Assembly: GCA_943362175.1 (NCBI GenBank)
Contig: CALRIU020000016.1
Location: 1-64,000 of the forward strand
Source of the DNA: UBA4416 sp943362175
GTDB lineage: Bacteria > Bacteroidota > Bacteroidia > B-17B0 > Aurantibacillaceae
Reading direction: 5' to 3'
Length of the DNA: 64,000 bases
The notes beneath the pieces were generated by a model that worked only from the letters and a program-made list of their open reading frames with translations, had not been told where the DNA came from and did not search any database. The translations under genes and the position numbers were made by a program. Positions 44,508-53,379 of the stretch are shown here, in pieces (the first letter of the stretch is position 1; each line of letters starts with the position of its first letter).

Positions 44508-45524
44508 TCAATTCTTCATCAACTCCTTCGGGAATCCATGCTCTTTATTAAACACAAACTCCTGGTCGGAGAGCGTCATGAGAAACGCAATGATGTCCAC
44601 TTTGTCGTTGGAGCTTAGCTCCATCTTTGTTTGGAGCTCCTCAGCCAGTGTGGCGCTTCGGTGTATGCCTTTTGCATAATGCTCCAGCACCTGCGATAGC
44701 TTCTTAAAGCGCCCGTCGTGCATGTAGGGATAGGTATAAGCAATATTGCGCAGGGTGGGAATTTTAAATCTGAGAGAATCGCCGGGCTGATGTGTAATCT
44801 GCATACGGCCGTAATCGTTCAACAGCGGATCTACCGGCAAGCCATTGTTAGCGAAAGCATGCGTCGTAAACAAAGGCTCCGCATGACAGGAGGCACAGTT
44901 TTTTTGAAACAGGCTGTAGCCTTTTTGTTCCTGTTCGTTAAAAGATTCTTCTCCGCGTTTCATGCGATCGTATTTCGACTGCGCGCTGGTGAGGCTGAGC
45001 ATAAACTGCGACAAGGCTTTCAGCGTGTGTTCACCCGTTGCCAGGCTATCACCGAACGCCTCTTTGAACAAGCGGCGGTATAAAATTTTTGCCCGCAGCC
45101 TGTTGACCACCGTTTGGATGGAGCTTCCCATTTCCGCTTTATGCGTGATGGGTGCGAGCGCCTGCATATCAAGGTTGTTGATGGCTCCGTCCCACATAAA
45201 CACCGGCTGCCAGGCCAGGTTCATCAGGGCCGGGGCATTGCGTGTACCGACGCTGTCGCGGATGCCGTGGCTCAGGGCATGATCGGTATGAGAAAAGGCG
45301 GAGAAGGATGAATGACAGGAAGCACAGGACACCTGGTTATTTTCCGACAAGGAAGGATCGTAGAACAATACCCGGCCCAGCCGGATTTTTTCGGGGCTAA
45401 GCTTGTTATGCGCAAAGGAATAAACAGGCTCAGGCCAGCCCGGTGGTTTTTCAAAAAAAGCCCCGGGTACTGTAAAGCCTGCCAGAACCCCAAAAGCAAC
45501 AACGCCTAATGTCAGTTTTTTCAT
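44508..45524 (-). CDS. Di-haem cytochrome c peroxidase (MauG/CcpA family)
   Basis: A 338-residue secreted di-haem protein. The signal peptide (MKKLTLGVVAFGVLAGFTVP) precedes haem motifs CASCH at residues 67-71 and about 210-214. The overall family layout is bacterial CcpA/MauG. Its start overlaps the MbnP stop as ATGA, so it is coupled to that gene. In other bacteria MbnP works with the di-haem partner MbnH on a copper-linked tryptophan; by analogy this pair may handle copper or act as a peroxidase. Cofactor and substrate are inferred. Confidence 0.92.
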   Translation of the reverse strand: MKKLTLGVVAFGVLAGFTVPGAFFEKPPGWPEPVYSFAHNKLSPEKIRLGRVLFYDPSLSENNQVSCASCHSSFSAFSHTDHALSHGIRDSVGTRNAPALMNLAWQPVFMWDGAINNLDMQALAPITHKAEMGSSIQTVVNRLRAKILYRRLFKEAFGDSLATGEHTLKALSQFMLSLTSAQSKYDRMKRGEESFNEQEQKGYSLFQKNCASCHAEPLFTTHAFANNGLPVDPLLNDYGRMQITHQPGDSLRFKIPTLRNIAYTYPYMHDGRFKKLSQVLEHYAKGIHRSATLAEELQTKMELSSNDKVDIIAFLMTLSDQEFVFNKEHGFPKELMKN

Positions 45525-46198
45525 CGCTGCTTAGTCTTAAAACATTGGGCGGCCATGACAGATAATTTCACAGCTTCAGGCCCCGGGGACATAATATGAG
45601 AGCGTTTTGCCAGTTCGGCTGCCTGCAGAAATTGCGGCAGGTCGAAGTACACGTCGATATCGGATTGCGGATGTATGGATAAGGTAATTTGCCTGAGGGC
45701 ATTATGAGGGTTTTCATACCCCCCGAGGTGCAATTGAAATTCTTTTTTTGGATGCGTGCTGGCACTGCTTCGTCCTTCGGCTTTGAAATTGATATAGCCG
45801 CTTTGCCAGGTCCAGTACATCCCTTTTACCGGGTCGAGCTCCCCCCCCATGGCTCCCGATACATTCGTCAGGCTATCGATGCCCATATAAAAGCGGATGC
45901 GGTTGTAAGTCACAGATGACGGCACCGGCAGCCTCACTCCTTTTGCCTCTTCGAGGTCGTATAAATGATAACTATTGCTTTCCTTCCACACCAGCGAATC
46001 GTTCTGCAAAAGCCCGATCCCCGAAATATAAAACCTCAGAGCTTCCAATACGATACGCTCCGGCCCTTTCACATCAAAGCTGTCGTTCAGCACAACCGCC
46101 TTTCCCTGCGCCACAGGCTTAAAAAAAAGCGTCACGCCTTTGTGTTGGGCAAAGGCAGAGAGCTGGTATAAAAAGAATATGATCAGAAGTTTTTTCAG
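45521..46198 (-). CDS. MbnP-family protein, probable CTG start
   Basis: The core (VTLFFKPVAQGKAVVLNDSF, ALRFYISGIGLLQNDSL, GIDSLTNVSGAMGGELDP, GMYWTWQSGYINFKAEG) is a MbnP-family copper-binding secreted protein. The frame starting at the GTG at 46135 has no signal peptide. Upstream in frame, KKLLIIFFLYQLSAFAQ is a textbook signal peptide, and the only plausible initiator is CTG at 46198, with an in-frame TGA further up. So either CTG is used or the ATG was lost. Coupled to the di-haem peroxidase downstream. Confidence 0.75.
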   Translation of the reverse strand: MKKLLIIFFLYQLSAFAQHKGVTLFFKPVAQGKAVVLNDSFDVKGPERIVLEALRFYISGIGLLQNDSLVWKESNSYHLYDLEEAKGVRLPVPSSVTYNRIRFYMGIDSLTNVSGAMGGELDPVKGMYWTWQSGYINFKAEGRSSASTHPKKEFQLHLGGYENPHNALRQITLSIHPQSDIDVYFDLPQFLQAAELAKRSHIMSPGPEAVKLSVMAAQCFKTKQR

Positions 46199-46254
46199 AA
46201 GCGATGGTGGTTTATCTTTTGTTCAAACGATGGTGGTTTGGATATAGTCTCTGC

Positions 46255-46311
46255 CTTCGAGAGCCTCTGGCAGCGTTATATCCGGTAGCTGAGGCTCTCG
46301 AAGCTACCGGA
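46255..46311 (-). promoter_or_regulatory. Two mutually exclusive hairpins before the MbnP gene
   Basis: Hairpin 1: CTTCGAGAGCCTC (46255-46267) pairs with GAGGCTCTCGAAG (46291-46303). Hairpin 2: TCCGGTAGCT (46281-46290) pairs with AGCTACCGGA (46302-46311) and encloses the right arm of hairpin 1. The two cannot form together. The region is a leader between the YHYH and MbnP genes, so an attenuator or a palindromic mobile repeat are both possible. Confidence 0.5.
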
Positions 46312-46326
46312 ATGAAAAGCACAACC

Positions 46327-47691
46327 CTACTTCACAACAGACACTTTCCTTGAGATCTTGTGGCCGCTATTATCAGTGAGCATCACAACGTATTCTCCGC
46401 TGTAGAGCGTTCTGGTATCAAAATACACCATCGTGGTTCCCTGGTACAGAAAGGCTTTATCTACCAGCCTGCCTTCCATATCATACAAGGACACCTCGTA
46501 GGTTTCTTCCACCAGGTCTTTCACCTGTACAGCAATGAGCTCACTCGAAGGATTAGGAAATACAGTCACATTAATAACTTCCGTTTTCCGGTCATGTAGC
46601 CCCGTTGCGGAGGTATAGGTTGTTGTCGGCTCCGATACGGAGGTAACCTTAGCTGCGGTTTTGTTCCCGTAGTAGGTCGGCCCGATCAGGTAAGGATAGG
46701 CCGAGTTCCAATTGGCATCCACCGTCGCAAAATAGCAATAGGTTCCGTTAGGATATTCCGGCGTCACACAAAAACGCCCGTTATGCTCGTCGAGGTAATC
46801 GGGTGTGGCTGCGCTGGTAGCAATGTATTCATAATCCTCCCGGAAAGTTCCCAAAGGATAGGTAGAGCTTACCGGCGGGCCGGCAGTTACCGTAGCACCC
46901 GTATATAAGGTGGTACGCGTGGTGATATTCCTCAGCACCCAGCTGGATTTCATGCGCACGATGCCTCCTGTGCCATCCACATTTTTATAACCATAAGCGC
47001 CATACACCGGGAAGCCGTCATAAGCGTAGCCGATCAGCGGCGAATGTGTACCGGCATCAATGCCATACAGTCCGTCAGCATCGTATAAATTACAAACAGT
47101 AGAGATCACATTGAGATCGAGGTCGAAGGCGCTCGGGTTCTGGTGATGGTGGTAGTTCCCCATCGCAGGATGCCCTTTGGAGCAATCGAAGCCGCCGCGT
47201 TCCGCCACGATAGCGTCCCTGTTCCAGACACCATCACCCATGCCGCCTGTAGGCCCGCCTGCCATGCTGTTGGTAGAACTCTTCCAGGAAGCACCGTCGC
47301 GGTAATCGAACATGGCTACGCCATTGATGAACACGCCTATATTGCCGCCACTCGTTGGCGTGAGAGAACCGGTATTCTGTGCCGGCGCCAGAGGAAATCT
47401 GAAGATGGCATTCTGGCTCGATGCCAGCGAGGGATTCCCATCCAGGAAAGGTCCAGTCACATAAGCCGGAATTCCCTGCGTGGTAATGTAAACGGAAGAC
47501 GCGGAGTACTGCACGCTCTGCACATTGGCCGTAAGCCCGGCATCCGTAATGGCGGTCGAGTTCCCCGATACATAATGCCGGCCTTTGATGGTTGTGTTCT
47601 GAAGCCAGGATGTTACTGCCGGGCTAAGCTGCGCCTGAGCTGCCAATGCCGTATAAAAAGAAAGCGTCGTAAAAATTAACCTTTTCATCAT
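46327..47691 (-). CDS. YHYH-domain protein with T9SS type A sorting domain
   Basis: A 454-residue secreted protein. The signal peptide is MMKRLIFTTLSFYTALAAQA. The YHYH domain contains GGFDCSKGHPAMGNYHHH followed by QNPSAF and later GYAYDGFPVYGAYGY. The end (VFPNPSSELIAVQVKDL, then LYSGEYVVMLTDNSGHKI) is a type A T9SS sorting domain. YHYH proteins have no settled enzymatic role; location beside MbnP and the di-haem peroxidase points to a copper- or metal-related surface function. Confidence 0.93.
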   Translation of the reverse strand: MMKRLIFTTLSFYTALAAQAQLSPAVTSWLQNTTIKGRHYVSGNSTAITDAGLTANVQSVQYSASSVYITTQGIPAYVTGPFLDGNPSLASSQNAIFRFPLAPAQNTGSLTPTSGGNIGVFINGVAMFDYRDGASWKSSTNSMAGGPTGGMGDGVWNRDAIVAERGGFDCSKGHPAMGNYHHHQNPSAFDLDLNVISTVCNLYDADGLYGIDAGTHSPLIGYAYDGFPVYGAYGYKNVDGTGGIVRMKSSWVLRNITTRTTLYTGATVTAGPPVSSTYPLGTFREDYEYIATSAATPDYLDEHNGRFCVTPEYPNGTYCYFATVDANWNSAYPYLIGPTYYGNKTAAKVTSVSEPTTTYTSATGLHDRKTEVINVTVFPNPSSELIAVQVKDLVEETYEVSLYDMEGRLVDKAFLYQGTTMVYFDTRTLYSGEYVVMLTDNSGHKISRKVSVVK

Positions 47692-47921
47692 TGAATTGTT
47701 TAATGGTTGAATAAACTGAACATGAAATTAGAGTATAAGAACGATGCTAACATTTTTTATAGACCAAGCCTTTATTTTTAGAGGTATAATATCCGACAAT
47801 GTGTAACTTTATCCGGTATTTAGGAAACAGCTGCTCTGAACAACTATAGCCATCCACGATTAAACCCAATGCAATAACAGAATTCATTCATTTGATCATT
47901 AAAAACAAGTAAACTCATTTT

Positions 47922-48920
47922 ATGAAAAAAATCAATATCGCGATCAACGGCTTTGGAAGAATAGGCCGTGTCTTCTTCAGAAACGCCATAACCAACCCAC
48001 AGATCAATGTTGTAGCGATCAATGATATTACCGATTCTGCAACCCTGGCCCACCTGCTGAAATACGATTCGGTTCACCGCAAGTTCAACGGCGAAGTGAA
48101 GCACGATGCCGACCACCTCTACATCGACGGAAAAGAGATTAAGATCTTCGCTTCCAAAGACCCGGAAAACCTGCCCTGGAAAGCGCTGGACATCGACATT
48201 GTGATCGAGTCCACCGGCTTATTTTTAGACAAAGCCTCTGCCCGGAAACACCTGAATGCCGGCGCCAAAAAGATCATCTTATCGGCTCCTGCCAAAGACG
48301 ACGATATTAAAACCATTGTGATGGGCGTAAACGACGAGCTGCTCAATGGCGACGACATCATCGTTTCCAATGCTTCCTGCACCACCAACTGCGCGGCGCC
48401 CATGCTCAAAGTATTGCAGCAATGGGGTATCGAAGAGGCGTATGTAACTACCGTACACTCTTACACGGGCGATCAGCGCCTGCATGATGCGCCGCACAAA
48501 GACCTGCGCAGAGCCAGGGCCGCCGCAATGAGCATTATCCCTACCAGCACCGGCGCTGCCAAAGCGCTTGGAAAGATTTTCCCGGACATGGAAGATAAGC
48601 TGGGCGGATGCGGCATGCGCGTGCCTGTGCCTGATGGCTCTCTTACCGACATTACCTGTGTGCTGACACAATACCCAAGCGTGGAGCAGATCAACGAGGC
48701 TTTTAAACTGGCATCGGAGACACACCTGAAAAACATCATGGAATACACCGTAGATCCGTTGGTGTCTGTGGATGTGATCGGCAACCCGCACTCCGTGGTA
48801 TTCGATTCGGAATTTACGAGCGTAGTCGGTAACCTGGTGAAAATCATCGGCTGGTACGATAACGAGTATGGTTATAGCAACCGCCTCGTAGACCTGGCGC
48901 TAAAGATGCAGTCGTTTTAA
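47922..48920 (+). CDS. gap: Glyceraldehyde-3-phosphate dehydrogenase, type I
   Basis: A 332-residue glycolytic enzyme oxidising glyceraldehyde-3-phosphate to 1,3-bisphosphoglycerate with NAD(P)+ and phosphate. The N-terminal INGFGRIGRVFFRNA is the dinucleotide-binding start; Cys153 in SNASCTTNCAAP is the catalytic thiol, and the phosphate-binding STGAAKA and the WYDNEYGYSNR end are intact. Length is normal. Flanked by a non-coding repeat downstream, so probably monocistronic. Confidence 0.97.
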   Translation: MKKINIAINGFGRIGRVFFRNAITNPQINVVAINDITDSATLAHLLKYDSVHRKFNGEVKHDADHLYIDGKEIKIFASKDPENLPWKALDIDIVIESTGLFLDKASARKHLNAGAKKIILSAPAKDDDIKTIVMGVNDELLNGDDIIVSNASCTTNCAAPMLKVLQQWGIEEAYVTTVHSYTGDQRLHDAPHKDLRRARAAAMSIIPTSTGAAKALGKIFPDMEDKLGGCGMRVPVPDGSLTDITCVLTQYPSVEQINEAFKLASETHLKNIMEYTVDPLVSVDVIGNPHSVVFDSEFTSVVGNLVKIIGWYDNEYGYSNRLVDLALKMQSF

Positions 48921-48954
48921 TACCAGTGCAACATTTCATTTTTTGGGTTTAACC

Positions 48955-49057
48955 AATTCCTCCTTTGAAGGAGGTGGCCGAAGGCCGGAGGATGTATTCA
49001 ACAAAAAACAAGAACACATCTCCCGCCCTATCGGCACCCTCTTGGAAAGAGGGAATT
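48955..49057. repeat. Inverted-repeat element, CTCCTTTGAAGGAGG type
   Basis: AATTCCTCCTTTGAAGGAGG with GGCCGAAGGCCGGAGG pairs imperfectly with a right copy CTCCCGCCCTATCGGC and CCCTCTTGGAAAGAGGGAAT. Each half also forms its own hairpin (CCTCCTTTGAAGGAGG; CCCTCTTGGAAAGAGGG). Non-coding, in the gap after gap. Several hundred bases up to 49212 hold only this and AT/CT-rich sequence. Confidence 0.75.
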
Positions 49058-49212
49058 CGTTAAATGCTTTGACATTTGATTTTACAGGATAGTGCTATTC
49101 TTTCTTCTCTCTGTTTTCTCCTCTTTTTTCTCTGCGTCATACTCTTCGCTCTTTGCGTTCAAGCTGAGTTCAAACAGGCACCGCTTTTGAAGCATCATAA
49201 TGTAACCCCTCA

Positions 49213-49713
49213 ATGACTGCAATTATGAAAGCCTCAGACCAACCCATTAACCGGAAAGACATCGTCATGACCCGTTCCTTTAACGTACCTCTGCAATAGG
49301 TATGGAATGCCTGGAGCAACCCGTTGATCTTAAAAAAATGGTGGGGACCAAAAACCTATACCTGCCCGCATGCCTCCATCGACTTCAGGGTGGGCGGAAA
49401 GTACCTGGCCTGCATGAAATCCAAAGAGGGCAGCGAAATGTGGGGAACGGGAATCTACAGGGAGATTGAAGAAGGCCGGAAGATAGTGATGACCGATAAC
49501 TTTTCGGACAGCAGGGGAAACATCATTCCTCCCGGTGAAGTGATGCCTGGCAACTGGGCGGATGAGCTGATCATTAGCCTGGAATTTGATGAGAACCTCG
49601 GAAAAACGGATTTCACGCTACGCCATGAAGGCATTCCTACTGAAATGTACGACGACTGCAAAAAAGGCTGGGAAGAATCCTTCGATAAACTGGAAGAGGT
49701 TCTGCAAGGCTGA
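49213..49713 (+). pseudogene. SRPBCC (AHSA1-like) protein, broken by an in-frame TAG
   Basis: From ATG 49213 the frame reads MTAIMKASDQPINRKDIVM, then TRSFNVPLQ and a TAG at 49297-49299, and continues in the same frame with VWNAWSNPLILKKWWGPK and a full SRPBCC body (DFRVGGKYLACMKSKEGSEM, GTGIYREIEEGRKIVMTD, LEFDENLGKTDFTLRHEG, GWEESFDKLEEVL). The stop replaces a residue just before the invariant VWNAW. A shorter product from TTG at 49324 would lack the first strand and helix. Either a point nonsense mutation/pseudogene or a sequencing error. Homologous proteins bind hydrophobic ligands. Confidence 0.88.
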
Positions 49714-49863
49714 TTCTGTTCAGCACAGGAATAATCGGGCCACGTAAAACTACGTCCGCTTATTAAGACTCAATCTAAATTTAAATTTACTTTAACCTTT
49801 TTTGTATTTTCCTTCACGTTATTGCGTTTATAATCTTCATTAATTTGTGGCAGCCCGAATTTC

Positions 49864-52602
49864 ATGAAGAAATTATATACACTACTTTTTGTTTCCCTCT
49901 TCTTTCACTCCTTCTCACAGAAGCTGAATGTATCCGGTAACGTGCAGGACACGGCCGCAAAACAACCTTTGCCTTACGCCGTCGTGATGGCTGTACGGCT
50001 GATGGATTCCACCCTCGTGAATTTCACAAGAACCGACGAGAACGGGATTTTTAAGCTTCAGTCGCTGCCGGTGGATACCTACCAGGTGATCATTTCGCAT
50101 CCTAAGTTTGCCGACCAGGCTTATTTCATTTTTGGTGATCAAAAAAACCTGGACTACGATTTCGGGAAGATCATTCTCCAACCGAAAAATGTATCGCTGG
50201 ATGAAGTGACCATCTTTGCCTTTAAAGATCCGATCTATTACAAGGGAGATACGCTGATCTACACGGCCGACTCTTTTAAGGTGAAAGCCAATGCCACAGT
50301 GGAAGACCTGCTGAAAAAATTACCCGGGCTGAAAGTCGACAAGGACGGCAAGATTACCTCGCAGGGAAAAGCGGTGGACAAGGTGCTGGTGGACGGTGAC
50401 GAATTTTTCGGGAGCGATCCCACGGTGGCTACCAAAAACCTCAATGCCAGCGCTATTGAATCGGTGCAGGTGTATGAGAAAAAAAGCGACGATGCCGCCA
50501 ACTCCAACACGGGCGAGGAAACCCAAAAGATCCTGAACCTGAAGCTGAAAGACGAAGCCAAGAAAGGTTACTTCGGCAAGCTGAGCGCCGCCAGCGACTT
50601 CCAGAAGTTCTACGAAGGCGAAGCCCTGGCCAATTATTTCAAAAAGAAGCTCAAGGTATCTGTGTTCGGCCTGGCGAGCAATACGCCGCGCTCGAGCTTC
50701 GGGTGGAACGATGTGTTCAAGTACGGCCTGAATAATGAGATGAATATGGGCTCCAACGATGATGGCGACAATTTCTATTATATGAACAACAACCAGAACC
50801 AGGGGATCCCACAAACCATCAAATCCGGCTTCTACTACTCCGACAGGCTCTCCAAAAAAACGAAGATCGGCTTTAATTATTCTTACAATTACAACCAGCT
50901 CAACTCCCGAACCAGCAACACTTCCCAATACTTCCTGAGCGATACTACCTACTCTACCGCCAACGAGAACCAGTCGCTGCGCAAGAATGAGACACACAGC
51001 ATCAATTTCACACTCGACCAGCAGCTCGACTCCTTAACGGACCTGAGCCTGATCTCGAAGGTGAAGCTGCTGAGCGATCGCGGCTCGAGCCTCGACCAAA
51101 CGGACTTTATCCGTGAAGACAATGCCCGCACACGGAATACCTCGATTTCCAATAATACCAAAGCCAGCGGTTACGAACTCAATAACACCCTCAGGCTCAA
51201 TAAGCGTTTTAAGAAAAAAGACCGCCTGCTGATACTGAGCTACAATAACATGCTTTCGAAAAACGAATCGGAAGGCCTGTTGAAAACAGACAACAGCTTT
51301 TATGTGGACACAAGCTACATCAGCTCGGTGGACCAGAGAAAAACGAACCTGACCGGCAGCCAGAATCACGTGATCAGCGGAGCCTTTACCGAACCGCTTA
51401 CTAAAAAAATAAAGCTGGAAGTGTCTTATGACTTTATGTATTATAAAAGCACACAGGATAAAAAAGCGCTGAATAACATCGGCGGCGAGTACACGCAGCT
51501 GGATTCTAATTTCACCAACAACTTCCTCACCGACAAGCAGATCAACCGCGCCGGCTTAAAGTTCATTTACGAGGTAAAAAAGCTGCGCTTTGCCGCCGGT
51601 ACCAAAGCCCGGAATGTGATGGTAAACAACAATAACATTTTCAAGAACCAGCAGATCAAACAAAACTTCAACAACATTCTTCCTTTTGCTTCCCTGAGGT
51701 ACAAGTTCTCCGACAACAAGAACATCGACTTCAGGTATACCACCAACTCCAGCAACCCGACTGTATCGCAGTTGCAGCCTGTGCCTGATAATACCAATCC
51801 TAACTTCATCAACATCGGTAACCCCAACCTGTTGCCTACCTTCAATAACGAGTTCAACCTTAACTTTAATTCCTGGAAGCCCATCAGCGGAAAATATACC
51901 TGGTTCGGTCTGAACTATTCGATCACCGACAATGATTTTTCGGAGCGCACCTACTACGATAGCATTGGCCGCAGCGTAAGCCAGACAATCAATGTGGACG
52001 GCAATAACTCCGGCAGCTTTTATTTCGGCACCAGCATTCCTTTCTTCTCCAAAAAGCTGGAATTACAACCTAATGCCAATGGCTCTCTTTCCAACAGCAA
52101 GACCATTATCAACAACCAGGAGAACCGCACCCAGGACCTGAGAACAAACATCGGGCTGGAGATCAGGCTCAACTTCGAAAAAGTAACGGCAGGACTTACG
52201 GGCTATGCGGAGTACAACCAATCGTCGTCCACTCTTAACACCAACAGTACCAAGCCTTACACGGCGCAGGGCATTATAGGCAACATCGGCATCGACCTTC
52301 CTAAAAAGTTCCGCCTCGAAAGCGACGCCACTTATACGATGAACGGGCAGCGGAGCAACGGCTACAACATCAATTACCTGGTGTGGAACGCCTCTCTGGC
52401 AAAAACCTTTTTCAAAATGGAGAATTTCATTGTAGGACTGTATGCCTACGATATGCTGAACCAGAACATCAGCGTGAACCGGTCCATCAACAGCAACATT
52501 ATTTCGGATACGAAAACCAATATTATTTCGAGGTACTTTTTACTGAAAGCGACTTTTAAATTCAACAGCAACAAAGTTAAGGAGGAGGGAAATGATGATT
52601 AA
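49864..52602 (+). CDS. TonB-dependent receptor-like outer-membrane protein
   Basis: A 912-residue outer-membrane protein. After a signal peptide (MKKLYTLLFVSLFFHSFS) comes a carboxypeptidase-like regulatory domain (about 20-100), a plug-like segment (AESFKVK-type region, LLKKLPGLKVDKDGKITSQG, KVLVDGDEFFGSDPTVATKN) and a long barrel. Sequence features (NLNASAIESVQVYEKKSDDA, LNLKLKDEAKKGYFGK) are those of the OMP_b-brl_3 subgroup. Its 3' end overlaps the GLPGLI gene by 11 bp. Probably takes up or secretes an unknown substrate. Confidence 0.92.
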   Translation: MKKLYTLLFVSLFFHSFSQKLNVSGNVQDTAAKQPLPYAVVMAVRLMDSTLVNFTRTDENGIFKLQSLPVDTYQVIISHPKFADQAYFIFGDQKNLDYDFGKIILQPKNVSLDEVTIFAFKDPIYYKGDTLIYTADSFKVKANATVEDLLKKLPGLKVDKDGKITSQGKAVDKVLVDGDEFFGSDPTVATKNLNASAIESVQVYEKKSDDAANSNTGEETQKILNLKLKDEAKKGYFGKLSAASDFQKFYEGEALANYFKKKLKVSVFGLASNTPRSSFGWNDVFKYGLNNEMNMGSNDDGDNFYYMNNNQNQGIPQTIKSGFYYSDRLSKKTKIGFNYSYNYNQLNSRTSNTSQYFLSDTTYSTANENQSLRKNETHSINFTLDQQLDSLTDLSLISKVKLLSDRGSSLDQTDFIREDNARTRNTSISNNTKASGYELNNTLRLNKRFKKKDRLLILSYNNMLSKNESEGLLKTDNSFYVDTSYISSVDQRKTNLTGSQNHVISGAFTEPLTKKIKLEVSYDFMYYKSTQDKKALNNIGGEYTQLDSNFTNNFLTDKQINRAGLKFIYEVKKLRFAAGTKARNVMVNNNNIFKNQQIKQNFNNILPFASLRYKFSDNKNIDFRYTTNSSNPTVSQLQPVPDNTNPNFINIGNPNLLPTFNNEFNLNFNSWKPISGKYTWFGLNYSITDNDFSERTYYDSIGRSVSQTINVDGNNSGSFYFGTSIPFFSKKLELQPNANGSLSNSKTIINNQENRTQDLRTNIGLEIRLNFEKVTAGLTGYAEYNQSSSTLNTNSTKPYTAQGIIGNIGIDLPKKFRLESDATYTMNGQRSNGYNINYLVWNASLAKTFFKMENFIVGLYAYDMLNQNISVNRSINSNIISDTKTNIISRYFLLKATFKFNSNKVKEEGNDD

Positions 52603-53317
52603 GCGCATGATCTTAGTATGTATTGTTGCAATGTGCAGCAACCTCGCTTACGGGCAGATCAGCTACGGCAAGATTACCTACGAGCGGAAAACAAACCTTT
52701 ACAAAAAATTCAAGAACAACGGCGACGTCAAAGAGTGGCTGAGGGAAGAGGACAAAAACAAGGTGGATGTCTTCGAACTGTATTTTAATGATACGCTCTC
52801 GGTATTCAAGCCGCAGGAAAGCGAGCTGGTGGAGCGTATGAGCTGGGCCACCAGCAAGAATGTGGTATACCAGGACCAGCGGAAGCATACACGCCTCACC
52901 GAGAAAACGATCTGGGGTGAGAAGTTCCTCGTGGCGGATTCGGTACGGCACCTCACCTGGAAAATCACAGACAGCAAGCGCAAGATCTGCGGCTACCAGT
53001 GCCGTAAAGCCATCTGGACCGCCAACGACAGCACACGCCTCTATGCCTGGTACAGCAACGAAATTATGCCATCCATCGGCCCCGAGAGCTTTGTGGGACT
53101 GCCGGGCACCATCCTCGGCCTTGCCACCGAAGACGGCGGCGTGATCTACTTTGCCAAAAATGTGGAGATCCTGAAACAGGACGCTACAGCCCTTGCCCCG
53201 AAAAAAACAAAGCTGAAGCTCTACCAGGTGTCTGAGCTCAGGGCCCAGCTGGAAAAACAGTATGGCAAAGAAAAGTGGGGCAAAACAATGATCTACAATA
53301 ATTTCGAGATCTGGTAA
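52592..53317 (+). CDS. GLPGLI-family protein
   Basis: A 241-residue periplasmic protein with signal peptide (MMIKRMILVCIVAMCSNLAY). The family mark is FVGLPGTILGLATEDGGVIY, a variant of GLPGLI; KICGYQCRKAIWTANDST with its Cys pair is also typical. GLPGLI proteins are partners of TonB-type receptors in Bacteroidota, as seen here by the 11-bp gene overlap. Their molecular role is unknown. Confidence 0.92.
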   Translation: MMIKRMILVCIVAMCSNLAYGQISYGKITYERKTNLYKKFKNNGDVKEWLREEDKNKVDVFELYFNDTLSVFKPQESELVERMSWATSKNVVYQDQRKHTRLTEKTIWGEKFLVADSVRHLTWKITDSKRKICGYQCRKAIWTANDSTRLYAWYSNEIMPSIGPESFVGLPGTILGLATEDGGVIYFAKNVEILKQDATALAPKKTKLKLYQVSELRAQLEKQYGKEKWGKTMIYNNFEIW

Positions 53318-53379
53318 AAAACCTGGGGCCTGGCCGCAAAAGGTAGTTCTTCCCCGTTTCTTTTTTTATATTTGTGAAG

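Noticed and set aside
46202..46239. Repeated CGATGGTGGTTT (two copies 26 bp apart)
   Set aside because: Only two short copies, too few for a regulatory array or CRISPR; noted only because it lies upstream of the CTG start.
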